NCBI RefSeq assembly: GCF_008085905.1
Contig: NZ_VSFF01000001.1
Coordinates: 62,001 to 126,000, forward strand
Source of the DNA: Actinomadura syzygii
GTDB lineage: Bacteria > Actinomycetota > Actinomycetes > Streptosporangiales > Streptosporangiaceae
Direction: 5' to 3'
Length of the DNA stretch: 64,000 nucleotides
Shown: in pieces, positions 18,843 to 26,496 of the stretch
Layout of the letters: every line of letters begins with the position of its first letter
Numbering within the stretch: the first letter of the stretch is position 1
Notes under the pieces: model-generated
Database searches by the model: none
Seen by the model: the letters and a program-made list of their open reading frames with translations, nothing else
What the model was told of the DNA's origin: nothing
Made by a program: the position numbers and the translations under genes

Positions 18843-19268
18843 TCAGGCGAGCCTGACGACCGCCTTGGCGCGCGTGAGGACCTTCTGGTCGGCCGAGCGG
18901 GCGGTGAGCGCCACGACGACCTTGTTGTCGTCGAGCTTCTCCTCCACCCGTCCGCTGATCTCCAGCGTCGCGCCGCCCTCGTCGGGGACGACGACCGGCG
19001 AGGAGAACCGTACCCCGTAGTCGACGACCGCGCCCGGGTCGCCGACCCAGTCGGTGACGAACCGGCCGCCCTGCGCCATCGTGTACATGCCGTGCGCGAT
19101 CACGTCCGGGAGCCCGACGGCCTTCGCGACGGACTCGCGCCAGTGGATCGGGTTGAAGTCGCCCGACGCGCCCGCGTACTGGACGAGGTTCGCCCGGTCG
19201 ACCGGGAAGGAGCGGAGCGGAAGCTCGGTGCCGACCTCGACGTCGGCGTACTTGACGGTCGCGGCCAT
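18843..19268 (-). CDS. hadB: MaoC-like (3R)-hydroxyacyl dehydratase, HadB type
   Basis: A 141-residue hot-dog protein. It carries the complete hydratase-2 signature YAGASGDFNPIHW (residues 31-43) with the catalytic Asp and His. In actinobacteria HadB pairs with HadA to form the (3R)-hydroxyacyl-ACP dehydratase of type II fatty-acid synthesis. The start overlaps the hadA stop by one base, consistent with a stoichiometric heterodimer. No hadC follows; murB is the next gene. A fatty-acid (rather than mycolic-acid) role is expected if the host lacks mycolates. Confidence 0.9.
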   Translation of the reverse strand: MAATVKYADVEVGTELPLRSFPVDRANLVQYAGASGDFNPIHWRESVAKAVGLPDVIAHGMYTMAQGGRFVTDWVGDPGAVVDYGVRFSSPVVVPDEGGATLEISGRVEEKLDDNKVVVALTARSADQKVLTRAKAVVRLA

Positions 19269-19705
19269 CAGACTCCCCGTTCCACGATGGTGTTGTAGGA
19301 CTTGCAGACGAGTTCGCCCTCGACCGTCCTGATCTCCGTTTCCAGGACGAGCTTCTCGTTCTTGCCGATCGACCTGATCTCGGTGATCGTCCCGGTGGAG
19401 ACGATGACGTCGCCCGCGCGGAGCGGGCGCGTGTACTCGAACCGCTGCTCGCCGTGCACGACCATCGCGTAGTCGAGGCCGAGCCCGGGGTCGGCGAGGC
19501 CGTTGTCGACGAGGGACACGACGATCGGGAAGGTCGGCGGCGCGATCACGTCGGGGTGCCCGGCGGCCTTGGCCGCCTCCTGGTCGCGGTAGACCGGGTT
19601 CTGGTCGCCGATGGCGTCCGCGAACTCGCGGATCTTCACCCGGCTCACCTCGTACGGCTGGCTGGGCGGGAACGTCCGCCCGATGAAGTCCCGGTTGAGT
19701 GCCAT
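19268..19705 (-). CDS. hadA: MaoC-like dehydratase partner, HadA type
   Basis: A 145-residue N-terminal-half hot-dog protein (MALNRDFIGRTFPPSQPYEV). The segment FADAIGDQNPVYRD aligns with the hydratase motif of HadB but has Tyr where HadB has the catalytic His, so this subunit is probably non-catalytic and shapes the acyl tunnel, as described for mycobacterial HadA. The ATG at 19705 is chosen because of a GGAGGG site six bases upstream; the longer in-frame extension is Arg-rich and not conserved. It lies directly upstream of hadB. Confidence 0.9.
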   Translation of the reverse strand: MALNRDFIGRTFPPSQPYEVSRVKIREFADAIGDQNPVYRDQEAAKAAGHPDVIAPPTFPIVVSLVDNGLADPGLGLDYAMVVHGEQRFEYTRPLRAGDVIVSTGTITEIRSIGKNEKLVLETEIRTVEGELVCKSYNTIVERGV

Positions 19706-19975
19706 GCAGTCCCGTCCCTCCGGCCCGGCCGGGGCGGTCGGCCGCCGAGGCCCGCCCTGGCCGCGCGTGTCGCGTTCATCTCGGTGCGTCGTCGTGTCGC
19801 GTCTCGCCGCGCCGCCGCATCTCGGACGGACGCTAACAGAATGACGTTCAGCCCGCCCCCGGCGGGTCTCACCCACGGGGACGGGCTGATCAGGTACGGC
19901 AAGCGTGCGAAGAAGTACCGCTCGGCGTTCGCGGGCGGTCGGGCCGACCGGATGACCGGCGGCCGCGTGCCGCGG

Positions 19976-20140
19976 CTAGCGGGTCTCCCGGTGCGGACGG
20001 TGCGTCCTGCAGTTGGGGCAGTACTTCTTGATCTCCAGGCGGTCCGGGTCGTTGCGCCGGTTCTTCCGCGTGATGTAGTTGCGGTGCTTGCACTCCTGGC
20101 AGGCCAGCGTGATCTTCGGCCGGACGTCGGTGGCAGCCAC
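19976..20140 (-). CDS. rpmG: 50S ribosomal protein L33
   Basis: A 54-residue L33 protein. The sequence includes the zinc-ribbon cysteines in [14 protein letters not shown] and [12 protein letters not shown], so this is the Zn-binding (C+) form. The start is a GTG at 20140 (mature sequence [16 protein letters not shown]). It lies between tRNA-Met and hadA, the same position as rpmG2 in mycobacteria. A C+ L33 suggests a separate zinc-free paralogue might exist elsewhere. Confidence 0.96.
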   Translation of the reverse strand: MAATDVRPKITLACQECKHRNYITRKNRRNDPDRLEIKKYCPNCRTHRPHRETR

Positions 20141-20258
20141 GATGGAGTGCCTTTCTGAGCTGGGGACAGGAACTTCTGACCGCGGCCGCCCGGGTGGGCG
20201 GCCGGTCTTTCGACCCACGGCCGCCCGCCTCCCGGAGGAGGTGGAGAGCCTTGGGTAG

Positions 20259-20332
20259 TAGCGAGGGCCGGACTTGAACCGGCGACACAGCGATTATGAG
20301 CCGCTTGCTCTGCCTGACTGAGCTACCCCGCC
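20259..20332 (-). tRNA. tRNA-Met (CAT), elongator
   Basis: A 74-base cloverleaf on the minus strand. The acceptor GGCGGGG pairs with CCTCGCT (two G-U pairs), with an A discriminator. Loop CTCATAA between AGCGG and TCGCT gives anticodon CAT. The D arm GCTCAG and T loop TTCAAGT are standard. The paired first base and absence of three G-C pairs in the anticodon stem argue for the elongator form. Confidence 0.95.
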
Positions 20333-20581
20333 GTGCTGGTCGGTGTGGACCGGTTTGCAAGGATACCGGATGCGCACCGCGCCCCGGAAACACGAAAACC
20401 CGGAAGATGATCGGGAATCGGTTTCGCGTGCTCCGCGGACCGCCGTCCAGGATACCGGGTGCGCCGGTGACCTGCGAAACGTCCTGCCGGAACCGGTGGG
20501 ACGGTACCACAGCCCCCGGTATGGAGCGAATCGGTCTGCCGCGCGGCGCGGGGTCGAGCGCGGGCCCGCTGGGACGACGAA
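20333..20581. other. Spacer between tRNA-Met and tRNA-Thr
   Basis: I see no gene here. The ORFs crossing it are short and compositionally random. An 11-base direct repeat TGTGCCGTTGA occurs further on, at about 20610 and 20628. The tRNA-Met promoter presumably lies in this stretch on the minus strand. Confidence 0.5.
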
Positions 20582-20608
20582 GGCCGCCGTCCTTGTCGGA
20601 TGGCGGCC
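20582..20608 (-). terminator. Terminator of tRNA-Thr
   Basis: An 11-base-pair stem (20582-20592 with 20598-20608, one G-U pair) and a 5-base loop, 31 bases after the tRNA-Thr 3' end. It separates tRNA-Thr from tRNA-Met transcription. Confidence 0.65.
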
Positions 20609-20638
20609 GGTGTGCCGTTGACGGGCAGTGTGCCGTTG

Positions 20639-20711
20639 AGCCCCTTTACGGAATCGAACCGTAGACCTTCTCCTTACCATGGAGACGCTCTGCCGACTGA
20701 GCTAAAGGGGC
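20639..20711 (-). tRNA. tRNA-Thr (GGT)
   Basis: A 73-base cloverleaf on the minus strand. Acceptor GCCCCTT pairs with AAGGGGC, with a T discriminator. Loop ATGGTAA between TCTCC and GGAGA gives anticodon GGT. The T loop is TTCGATT. CCA is not encoded. Confidence 0.96.
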
Positions 20712-20921
20712 TTGCGACGTTCGCGCAGTGAAACCATACACGGCCCCAGCGCATGGCGCGAACTCCTTTGCGCCCTCTCCGGACGGGCTTCGAAGCGGTG
20801 CCTTGGAGCCGGTCCAGATCCCAGCTCACGAGCGTCCCCGATCCCCTTGAGGCCCGGCACAGACCGCCCGGCCAAAGGCGGAACGGGCGGGTCGTCCCGC
20901 CAGAGGGGCGCGGGTGGGCGG

Positions 20922-21659
20922 TCAGAAGCGGACGAGGACGGCGGTGGCGTCGTCGTGGCGCTTTCCGCGCAGGCTGGTCGCGGACGCCTCGGTCCGCCTC
21001 GTCCGCCGGACGAGTTCGCGCGGGCCCTCCTCGTCCAGGACGCGGAGCAGGCCGTCCCAGTCCAGCTCGCCGAACCGCTCCACCAGCCGGGACGCCCCGT
21101 CGCTGAGCACCGCCACCCGGCGCAGGCCCGCGACCGGCACCTCTCCGGTCAGCCCCTCGTACGCGGCCTCCGGCCGGGTGCTCGCCACCCAGAACCCGCC
21201 GGGGCTGTTGCGTGCCTTGCGGACGCCTTCGAGCGTGTAGCTGGGCAGATGGTCGAGGCGGTCGTCGCGGAACACGCGAACCTCGCCGACGTCCACCACG
21301 ATCGGCGAGTCGGCCAGCACGAACCACTCCACCACGTCGTCGCGCCGGCGCAGCAGCGACACCGTCGCGGACGGGCTGTCCGGGTTCCGCAGGTCGCACG
21401 TCGCCGTGTGCGCCTCCCCCGTCACCTTGATCGCTTCGGCCACCATGTCGGGGAGGGGCTTGCCGTCCTCCAGCGCGAGCAGCGCCGCGATCTGCCCGCC
21501 GAGCCTGCGCACCAGCCATGCCGGGTTGTGCCGGCACCCGCTGTCCACCCCAGCCGGGGCCGTGGCCCCGTCCAGCAGCACGACCCAGCCGGGGCCCGCC
21601 GCGACGAAGTCCTCGTTCTCCTGTCCCGGGGTCGCCTCACTCACATAACTAACCTGCAC
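20922..21659 (-). CDS. PP2C-type serine/threonine phosphatase
   Basis: About 245 residues, a single PPM/PP2C-like phosphatase domain. Metal-site motifs are visible in order: ENEDFV, LLDGATAP, the central WFVLADSPIVV, AVLSDGASRL, and the C-terminal KRHDDATAVLVRF. All the acidic ligands expected for a two-metal centre are present, so it is probably active. The start is uncertain: the longest frame begins with TTG at 21689, but that codon lies inside a TTGACA -35-like element and a palindrome. GTG at 21659 gives the family-like start MQVSYVSEATPG; GTG at 21644 is also possible. No kinase or partner is adjacent. Confidence 0.82.
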   Translation of the reverse strand: MQVSYVSEATPGQENEDFVAAGPGWVVLLDGATAPAGVDSGCRHNPAWLVRRLGGQIAALLALEDGKPLPDMVAEAIKVTGEAHTATCDLRNPDSPSATVSLLRRRDDVVEWFVLADSPIVVDVGEVRVFRDDRLDHLPSYTLEGVRKARNSPGGFWVASTRPEAAYEGLTGEVPVAGLRRVAVLSDGASRLVERFGELDWDGLLRVLDEEGPRELVRRTRRTEASATSLRGKRHDDATAVLVRF

Positions 21660-21703
21660 ATATGCAGGTCTACCTCGTGGCCCTGTCAATATGACAGAGG
21701 TAG
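21652..21703. promoter_or_regulatory. Nested inverted repeats at the PP2C promoter
   Basis: Three dyads overlap here: CCTGCA/TGCAGG around CATA (21652-21667), CTGTCA/TGACAG around ATA (21683-21697), and outer arms CTACCTC (21670-21676) and GAGGTAG (21697-21703). The minus-strand TTGACA inside the middle dyad can serve as a -35 element for the phosphatase gene. This looks like a multi-site operator; the regulator is unknown. Confidence 0.5.
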
Positions 21704-21712
21704 ATCAAACCT

Positions 21713-22156
21713 TCACCCCGCGTCCCGCCGACCTGCCCTCTCCTGTATTTTCGGCGCGCTCGCCGCCTCCGAGAAGGCGGTCGCCAACGCGGCCGGATCG
21801 TCGGCGTAGAAGCGGATGGTGCGCGCGGTGTCCCGTCCGCCGAGCGGCCGGACGACCGAGATCGGCGCGTCCAGTTCCACGATCACGTTCGTCTGCGCGG
21901 CAACCGCAACCGACAGTTTCCCGTCCCGGATCCTGACCATTCCGCGCTCGTCGTAGTTGCGCGCGACCCGCACCGCCAGAATCGAACCGCGGGGCACGCG
22001 GAGGTCGAAGAAGGCGCCTTTCGGAACTCCGTGGCGGCGGCGTGCGACGAGCAGGACGATACTGACCAGCCCCTTCGCGTCGAATCCCACGATCCTGCGC
22101 ACCGGGTAGGGCACCAGTTCCACGACGCTCCGGAATGCGTGGCCGCGCGTCAGCAA
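21713..22156 (-). CDS. Hypothetical protein
   Basis: A 147-residue basic protein from a TTG start behind a GGACGGGA site. It reads as a beta-rich single domain (VPYPVRRIVGFDAKGLVSIV, GSILAVRVARNYDERGMVRI, NVIVELDAPISVVRPLGG, TARTIRFYADDPAALATAF). There is no signal peptide or membrane helix. It lies 11 bases downstream of the MerR-like gene on the same strand and may be cotranscribed with it. I do not recognise the family, and the start is uncertain. Confidence 0.55.
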   Translation of the reverse strand: MLTRGHAFRSVVELVPYPVRRIVGFDAKGLVSIVLLVARRRHGVPKGAFFDLRVPRGSILAVRVARNYDERGMVRIRDGKLSVAVAAQTNVIVELDAPISVVRPLGGRDTARTIRFYADDPAALATAFSEAASAPKIQERAGRRDAG

Positions 22157-22166
22157 TTCCCGTCCT

Positions 22167-22882
22167 TCAACATCTCCGGTCCTTCAACATCGCGATGGTG
22201 AGGCGGAAGACCTCGGCCTGGGCGGCGGACATCTCGTCCAGCCAGGCGGCGTCCGGGCTTTGCGCGGACATCGCGGCCGCCAATTCCTCGGGCAGCAGCG
22301 CCGCGAAGGTCTCCGCGATTTCGGCGACCCTCGGATCGTCGGGGGCGGCGTCCGCGATCTCGTCCAGCCGCGCGTAGATCTCGGCACCATGTGCGACGAG
22401 GGGACGCAGCATGTCCGCGAAACCGGAGGCGGGGCCCGCGACCGTGTCGACGAACGCGAGCATCTCCCGGTCGTGCTCGGCGAACCGCGACCCGCTGCCG
22501 CCCGGGAGCCCGCGGAGGACGTCCGCCATCTCGGGCGACACGGCCGAATCGGGGCTCAGCTCGGGATCGGCCAGGAGCGTCGCGAGGCGGGCGCGGCGGG
22601 CCGTGATCGCCTGCTGCTGGCGTGCGAGGTCGGCGTCCAGCTCGGCCAGGACTTCGCGCAGTTCCCGGCCGCGCTCGTCGGCGAGGACGTCCCGGATCTC
22701 GTCCAGCGCGAGGCCCAGCTCCGCCAGCCGCCGCACCCGCGCGAGCAGGACGGCGTCCCGCAGCCGGTACTCCCGGTAGCCGTTCGCCAGGCGCTCCGGC
22801 TCGGGCAGCAGTCCAAGGTGGTGGTAGTGCCGGACGGTCCGGGTGGACACCCGACCAGCGCGGCCAGTTCGCCGATCCGCAT
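22167..22882 (-). CDS. MerR-family regulator with apparent frameshift
   Basis: The uninterrupted frame (22167-22850, 227 residues from a GTG) begins with STRTVRHYHHLGLLPEPERL, which is the middle of a MerR winged-helix domain, followed by a coiled coil and a C-terminal domain of TipAS-like length with helices. The missing start, MRIGELAALVG, is encoded just upstream in another frame from the ATG at 22882. Adding one G to the GGG run at 22850-22852 would join the two into a perfect MerR N terminus (ELAALVGVSTRTVRHYHHLG). So this is a recent frameshift, a programmed slip or a sequence error. The ATG at 22882 sits at the predicted transcription start of a MerR-type promoter. Confidence 0.85.
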
Positions 22883-22888
22883 GCCCTC

Positions 22889-22919
22889 ATTACAGACGTT
22901 GACGCAACGTCAAGGTCAA
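22889..22919 (-). promoter_or_regulatory. MerR-type promoter with 19-bp spacer
   Basis: On the minus strand TTGACC (22919-22914) and TGTAAT (22894-22889) are separated by 19 bases, the long spacer typical of MerR-activated promoters. The spacer contains the dyad TTGACGTTGCGTCAA. Transcription would start at about 22882, the first base of the MRIGEL start codon, giving a leaderless mRNA and autoregulation. Confidence 0.75.
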
Positions 22920-23194
22920 GCACTGCGTCGTCGGCTGCCGCACTCCATCGGCCGTCCTCTTCGACCAGGAGGGCATCTGCGCAGGTCAGCACGCTTATGC
23001 GGCTCTGGTCACAGAGGTGTCGGAGATGGCGTTGACTCACGCGGACTGACAGCTCCCACACCCGTCACATACCGCTCACCTGGGACTTTACCCACCAGAG
23101 GGGTTAAACCTTCACTTTCAGGCATTACGGTCAAATCAACGCCACCTTCCGTGGCGCGACTGACCTGCATCGGCCGAGCCGCGGAGGAGCGTTC

Positions 23195-23938
23195 GTGGAG
23201 CATCGTCGTCTGCGTGCGCGCGTCCTCGCGGCCGTGGCCGTTGGGCTGACCGGCCTGGTCGTCGCGGGATTCCTGATCGCACAGGCGGTCCGCGACCGCC
23301 CTGCCGCCGCCCCTCCGGCCCCGGTCTCGTCGGCGTCGACCCCATGGCGACCTCCCGCGGCGCCCACCCCGGGTTCCCCGCAGCAGCCTTCCGCCGCGCC
23401 GACGCCGGGTTCATCGCAGCAGCCTTCCGCGGCACCGACGCCGAGGTCGGACGCGCTGCCGCCTTCTGTTCCGGTGCGTCTCGACGTGCCGCGGATCGGT
23501 GTCCGGACGCCGCTGATGACACTCGCGCAGAACGCCGACCGAACCGTCGAGACTCCGCCCCTCAGCCGGGCTCAGGACGCGGGTTGGTACCGGCTCGGCG
23601 CCGCACCCGGCAGCCGCGGGGCCGCCGTGATCATCGGGCATGTGGACACCACCCGCGGCCCGGCGGTCTTCCACCGGCTCGGCGAGCTGCGCCCCGGCGA
23701 CCAGGCGACCGTCCTCCGCTCCGACGGTCGGACCGTCATGTTCGAGTTCGACTCAATCGAGCGCATCGACAAGAACCGGTTCCCCACGGGACGGGTCTAC
23801 GGCGATCCCGGCTACGCGGCGATCCGCCTGATCACCTGCGGCGGACGATTCGACCGCGGGACCGGCCATTACACCGACAACGTCATCGCCTACGGCCATT
23901 TGGTGCGGACGAACGGCGCCGGCGCGGGGGCCCGCTGA
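23195..23938 (+). CDS. Class E/F-like sortase
   Basis: A 247-residue sortase. A signal anchor covers residues 10-31, then a Pro/Ala/Ser/Gln linker with a repeated APTPGSxQQPSA unit (about 56-83), then the transpeptidase domain (about 92-240). The catalytic His149 is in IIGHVDTTRGPAVF and Cys215 in LITCGGRFDRGTGHY. The place often held by the catalytic Arg (Y-R-D-N) reads HYTDNV, with Thr at 227. The start is a GTG with a GGAGGAG site. One base separates its stop from the glycosyltransferase start, so the two are coupled. Sortases join secreted proteins to the cell wall; the substrate motif is not known. Confidence 0.88.
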   Translation: MEHRRLRARVLAAVAVGLTGLVVAGFLIAQAVRDRPAAAPPAPVSSASTPWRPPAAPTPGSPQQPSAAPTPGSSQQPSAAPTPRSDALPPSVPVRLDVPRIGVRTPLMTLAQNADRTVETPPLSRAQDAGWYRLGAAPGSRGAAVIIGHVDTTRGPAVFHRLGELRPGDQATVLRSDGRTVMFEFDSIERIDKNRFPTGRVYGDPGYAAIRLITCGGRFDRGTGHYTDNVIAYGHLVRTNGAGAGAR

Positions 23939-23939
23939 C

Positions 23940-25325
23940 GTGTCCCCCCACTTCGAGCACGACGCCTCCATGCCGCGACCGCCAATCGAACACCGTTTCG
24001 GGCGCTACCGGCTTGCTCATTCGGTCAACGGCGAACGTCCCGCACAGCCGAACGCTCCCGCCTCGGGACATCTGTCGTCCGAAACTGCCCAGGGCTCCGT
24101 CTCCTCCCCCACGGTGACCGCCCCCGACCGGCTCCCTTCCCTCACCACAACCGTTCCGGACGAATTTCCACCCCTCACCGAGCGACACGAAGGCGCGCCA
24201 CCACTCGTCCAACGGGCCCCTCGACTTCGCCGGGAAAAGCGCGACGGAAAGCGCAGCCTGCCACCCGTCGACGCGAACGCGATGCGCGTGCTCGTCCTGA
24301 TCCCGGCGCACAACGAGGCGGAGCAGATCACCGAGACGATCGAGTCGCTGCGCGGGCAGGAGCGTCCGCCCGACCACATCATCGTGATCGCGGACAACTG
24401 CACCGACGCCACCGCCGAAATCGCCCAGCGCTGCGGCGTCGAGATCGTCGGCACGCACGGGAACCGGCACAAGAAGGCGGGCGCGCTGAACCAGGTCCTC
24501 GACCGGCTGCTCCCGGCCTTCGGCCCCGACGACGCGATCATGGTGATGGACGCCGACTCGGCGCTCGACCCCGGCTTCATCCGCAACGGCGTCGAGTACC
24601 TGGCCACGGGCCGCTACGCCGCCATCGGCGGGACGTTCACCGGCAAGCCCGGCGGCGGCGCGGTCGGCATGTTCCAGCGCAACGAGTACGCCCGGTACGC
24701 GCGGGATGTCCGGCGACTACAGGGCAAGGCGCTGGTCCTGACCGGCACCGCGACGATCTTCCGCGTCTCCACCCTCCAGGAGGTGGTCGCGGCCCGCCAG
24801 GAAGGCCGCCTACCCGGGTTGCCGCACGTATACGACGTCCGCGTCCTGACCGAGGACAACGAACTCACCCTGGCGATCCTGCATCTCGGTTTCCGCATTC
24901 TGTGCCCCAAGGAATGCACGCTGACGACCGAGGTGATGCCGACCTGGCGAGACCTGGCCAGACAGCGACTCCGCTGGAAACGCGGCGCCCTAGAGAACCT
25001 CGTCGACTACGGCTGGACGCCGATCACCCGCCCGTACTGGGGCCGGCAACTCCTCTCCCTGATCGGCATCATCGTCATCACCGCCTACCTCTCCTCGATC
25101 GCCTTTTCGGCGATCTGGCTGGGCGGCATCAAACTCAGCCCGATCTGGGCCGCCGTCACCGTCATCTTCATGGTCGAGCGAGTGGTGACCGTGCGCCTGC
25201 GCGGCCCCATCCAAATGGCGCTGGCCGCCACGATCGTCGTCGAAATGGTCTTCGACGTCTTCCTCCAGTTCGTCCAGGCACGTGCATTCTGGCAAGCAGC
25301 CTGGCGCAAAGAAAGGAAATGGTAA
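23940..25325 (+). CDS. GT2-family membrane glycosyltransferase
   Basis: A 461-residue family 2 glycosyltransferase resembling poly-N-acetylglucosamine/cellulose synthase-type enzymes. An unusual, roughly 115-residue Pro/Thr/Ser-rich N-terminal extension precedes the catalytic domain. That domain starts at MRVLVLIPAHNEAEQI and shows DNCTDATAEIAQR, the DxD-type VMDADSALDPGFI, the acceptor-site RVLTEDNELTLA and the QRLRWKRG motif. Three to four membrane helices lie at the C-terminal end. It starts with GTG one base after the sortase stop, and a 54-residue membrane protein follows 2 bases later. An exported polysaccharide or glycolipid product is likely; the sugar cannot be read. Confidence 0.88.
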   Translation: MSPHFEHDASMPRPPIEHRFGRYRLAHSVNGERPAQPNAPASGHLSSETAQGSVSSPTVTAPDRLPSLTTTVPDEFPPLTERHEGAPPLVQRAPRLRREKRDGKRSLPPVDANAMRVLVLIPAHNEAEQITETIESLRGQERPPDHIIVIADNCTDATAEIAQRCGVEIVGTHGNRHKKAGALNQVLDRLLPAFGPDDAIMVMDADSALDPGFIRNGVEYLATGRYAAIGGTFTGKPGGGAVGMFQRNEYARYARDVRRLQGKALVLTGTATIFRVSTLQEVVAARQEGRLPGLPHVYDVRVLTEDNELTLAILHLGFRILCPKECTLTTEVMPTWRDLARQRLRWKRGALENLVDYGWTPITRPYWGRQLLSLIGIIVITAYLSSIAFSAIWLGGIKLSPIWAAVTVIFMVERVVTVRLRGPIQMALAATIVVEMVFDVFLQFVQARAFWQAAWRKERKW

Positions 25326-25327
25326 CC

Positions 25328-25492
25328 ATGTACAACACTCCTCCCGTAGGCGGAGTGGCCGCCGGCTTCGGCGGCGCCGCCGCAGCGTCCCCGTGGCTGG
25401 GACTCCAGGCGGTCTGGCTCGGCCTGGCCATTTTCACGCTGATCTCCGCAGCCGTCGCGGTGAAGCGCATCCTCCCCGCCCGCAAGGGCTGA
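25328..25492 (+). CDS. Small membrane protein of the sortase-GT2 operon
   Basis: A 54-residue protein (MYNTPPVGGVAAGFGGAAAA, then SPWLGLQAVWLGLAIFTLIS, ending KRILPARKG). It has a Gly/Ala-rich N terminus and one transmembrane helix at about 21-45 with a basic tail, so the N terminus is outside. It begins 2 bases after the glycosyltransferase stop and ends before a strong terminator. Its conservation is unknown. It may be an accessory subunit of the glycosyltransferase, analogous to the small partners of other polysaccharide synthases, or a sortase-related substrate. Confidence 0.7.
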   Translation: MYNTPPVGGVAAGFGGAAAASPWLGLQAVWLGLAIFTLISAAVAVKRILPARKG

Positions 25493-25499
25493 CACGCCA

Positions 25500-25529
25500 A
25501 AGGCCGGGGCCCGTGACCGCCCCGGCCTT
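25500..25529 (+). terminator. Terminator of the sortase-GT2 operon
   Basis: AAGGCCGGGGC (25500-25510) pairs perfectly with GCCCCGGCCTT (25519-25529) around an 8-base loop, 8 bases after the stop codon. There is no U-tract. Confidence 0.8.
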
Positions 25530-25613
25530 CCCCCCGTCCTAAACGACAACGGCCGCGATCGCGACGAACAACTCCTCCCCAACCGCTCACCCACCAGCCA
25601 CCGGCAGGCGGCT

Positions 25614-25769
25614 CTACAGCTCCGGCAGAGTCGGATGCGGAGGCGTAGGAGCGATATCGATCATCGTATTAGTGATCGCCCAGCGCTCATGGTCTCGCCA
25701 AGCCCCATCCATGTACAACAACTCCGGCCCAGGGCCATTCGACCGATCATCTTTAAAAACATTCATCAT
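25614..25769 (-). CDS. Small hypothetical protein
   Basis: A 51-residue ORF (MMNVFKDDRSNGPGPELLYM, then DGAWRDHERWAITNTMIDIA and a Pro-rich end) from the ATG at 25769, with a GGGGGAG site 6 bases upstream. It has a plausible amino-acid mix with two Trp and lower GC than the core genome. It is downstream of the 173-residue gene on the same strand (28-base gap). No family is recognised and it could be a chance frame. Confidence 0.5.
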   Translation of the reverse strand: MMNVFKDDRSNGPGPELLYMDGAWRDHERWAITNTMIDIAPTPPHPTLPEL

Positions 25770-25797
25770 CGAATCTCCCCCTGCGCACAGAGCCACA

Positions 25798-26319
25798 TCA
25801 TTTGGCATGCTTGCGAGCAGCCCGCGCGAATTCCTCGATCGCCTCATCGAAGGCGCGCACGGCCGCCAGCACATCTGGCGGGAGTCCACCGCCAGAAGCG
25901 TCGTCCGCGTTGACTGCCCGACGGTGGGCATGGAGCTGCATCTCCGCCTTGTGCACCTGCTTGGCGCGTTCAACCAACTCTTCCGGGCCACTCATCACCA
26001 GGAGCCCAAAAATCTGACGCATCGAGGCACGGGCCTGGTAGAACGCGTCCGTGCTCGCCAGATACTTCTCCGGATCGGCCCGCGCATCGTCAGGTGAGCG
26101 TTGCCTCAAACGATGAAGCACATTGAACTCGACCAGCCGCTCCCGAGCCGTCGTCGCCGCCTCGATGTAAGCGGCACACCGCTCCGTCCGATCTCGCCTG
26201 GTCCGCGCCCGCTCACCCGCGCCAAGCTTCAACGGCTCAACCAGCGCCCCGAGCGTGACCCCCACAAGCGAAGAGAGCGCCCCAACCGCCGTAGCGACTA
26301 CCGCACCATCCACGCTCAA
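25798..26319 (-). CDS. Hypothetical membrane-anchored protein
   Basis: A 173-residue protein from a TTG start (or the GTG two codons later). The N-terminal segment (VVATAVGALSSLVGVTLGAL) is a single membrane helix. The rest is a highly charged helical region with features of a coiled coil (RRDRTERCAAYIEAATTARE, DPEKYLASTDAFYQARASMR, EELVERAKQVHKAEMQLHAH). Proteins of this plan are common and uncharacterised in actinomycetes. It is in the accessory stretch between the sortase operon and tRNA-Tyr. Function unknown. Confidence 0.7.
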   Translation of the reverse strand: MSVDGAVVATAVGALSSLVGVTLGALVEPLKLGAGERARTRRDRTERCAAYIEAATTARERLVEFNVLHRLRQRSPDDARADPEKYLASTDAFYQARASMRQIFGLLVMSGPEELVERAKQVHKAEMQLHAHRRAVNADDASGGGLPPDVLAAVRAFDEAIEEFARAARKHAK

Positions 26320-26496
26320 GAATCCAACAGCAGCCCCAGCCCCATGACCAGACCTGATCCGCCCTCAGCCCTGCGTGGCCAAGGATGCCCGCGTCCTACC
26401 CACCCCCGCCCCGCGGCCGAAGTCAAGACCACCACGTACAGCGCGGTGGCGGGCAGCCGCGTGATTGCCTAGACGCCGCACGACGCCTGCCCAGTC

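Noticed and set aside
23361..23450. Repeats in the sortase linker considered as a possible CRISPR-like or minisatellite array
   Set aside because: They encode an in-frame Pro/Gln-rich linker of two units and are not spaced like a CRISPR array.
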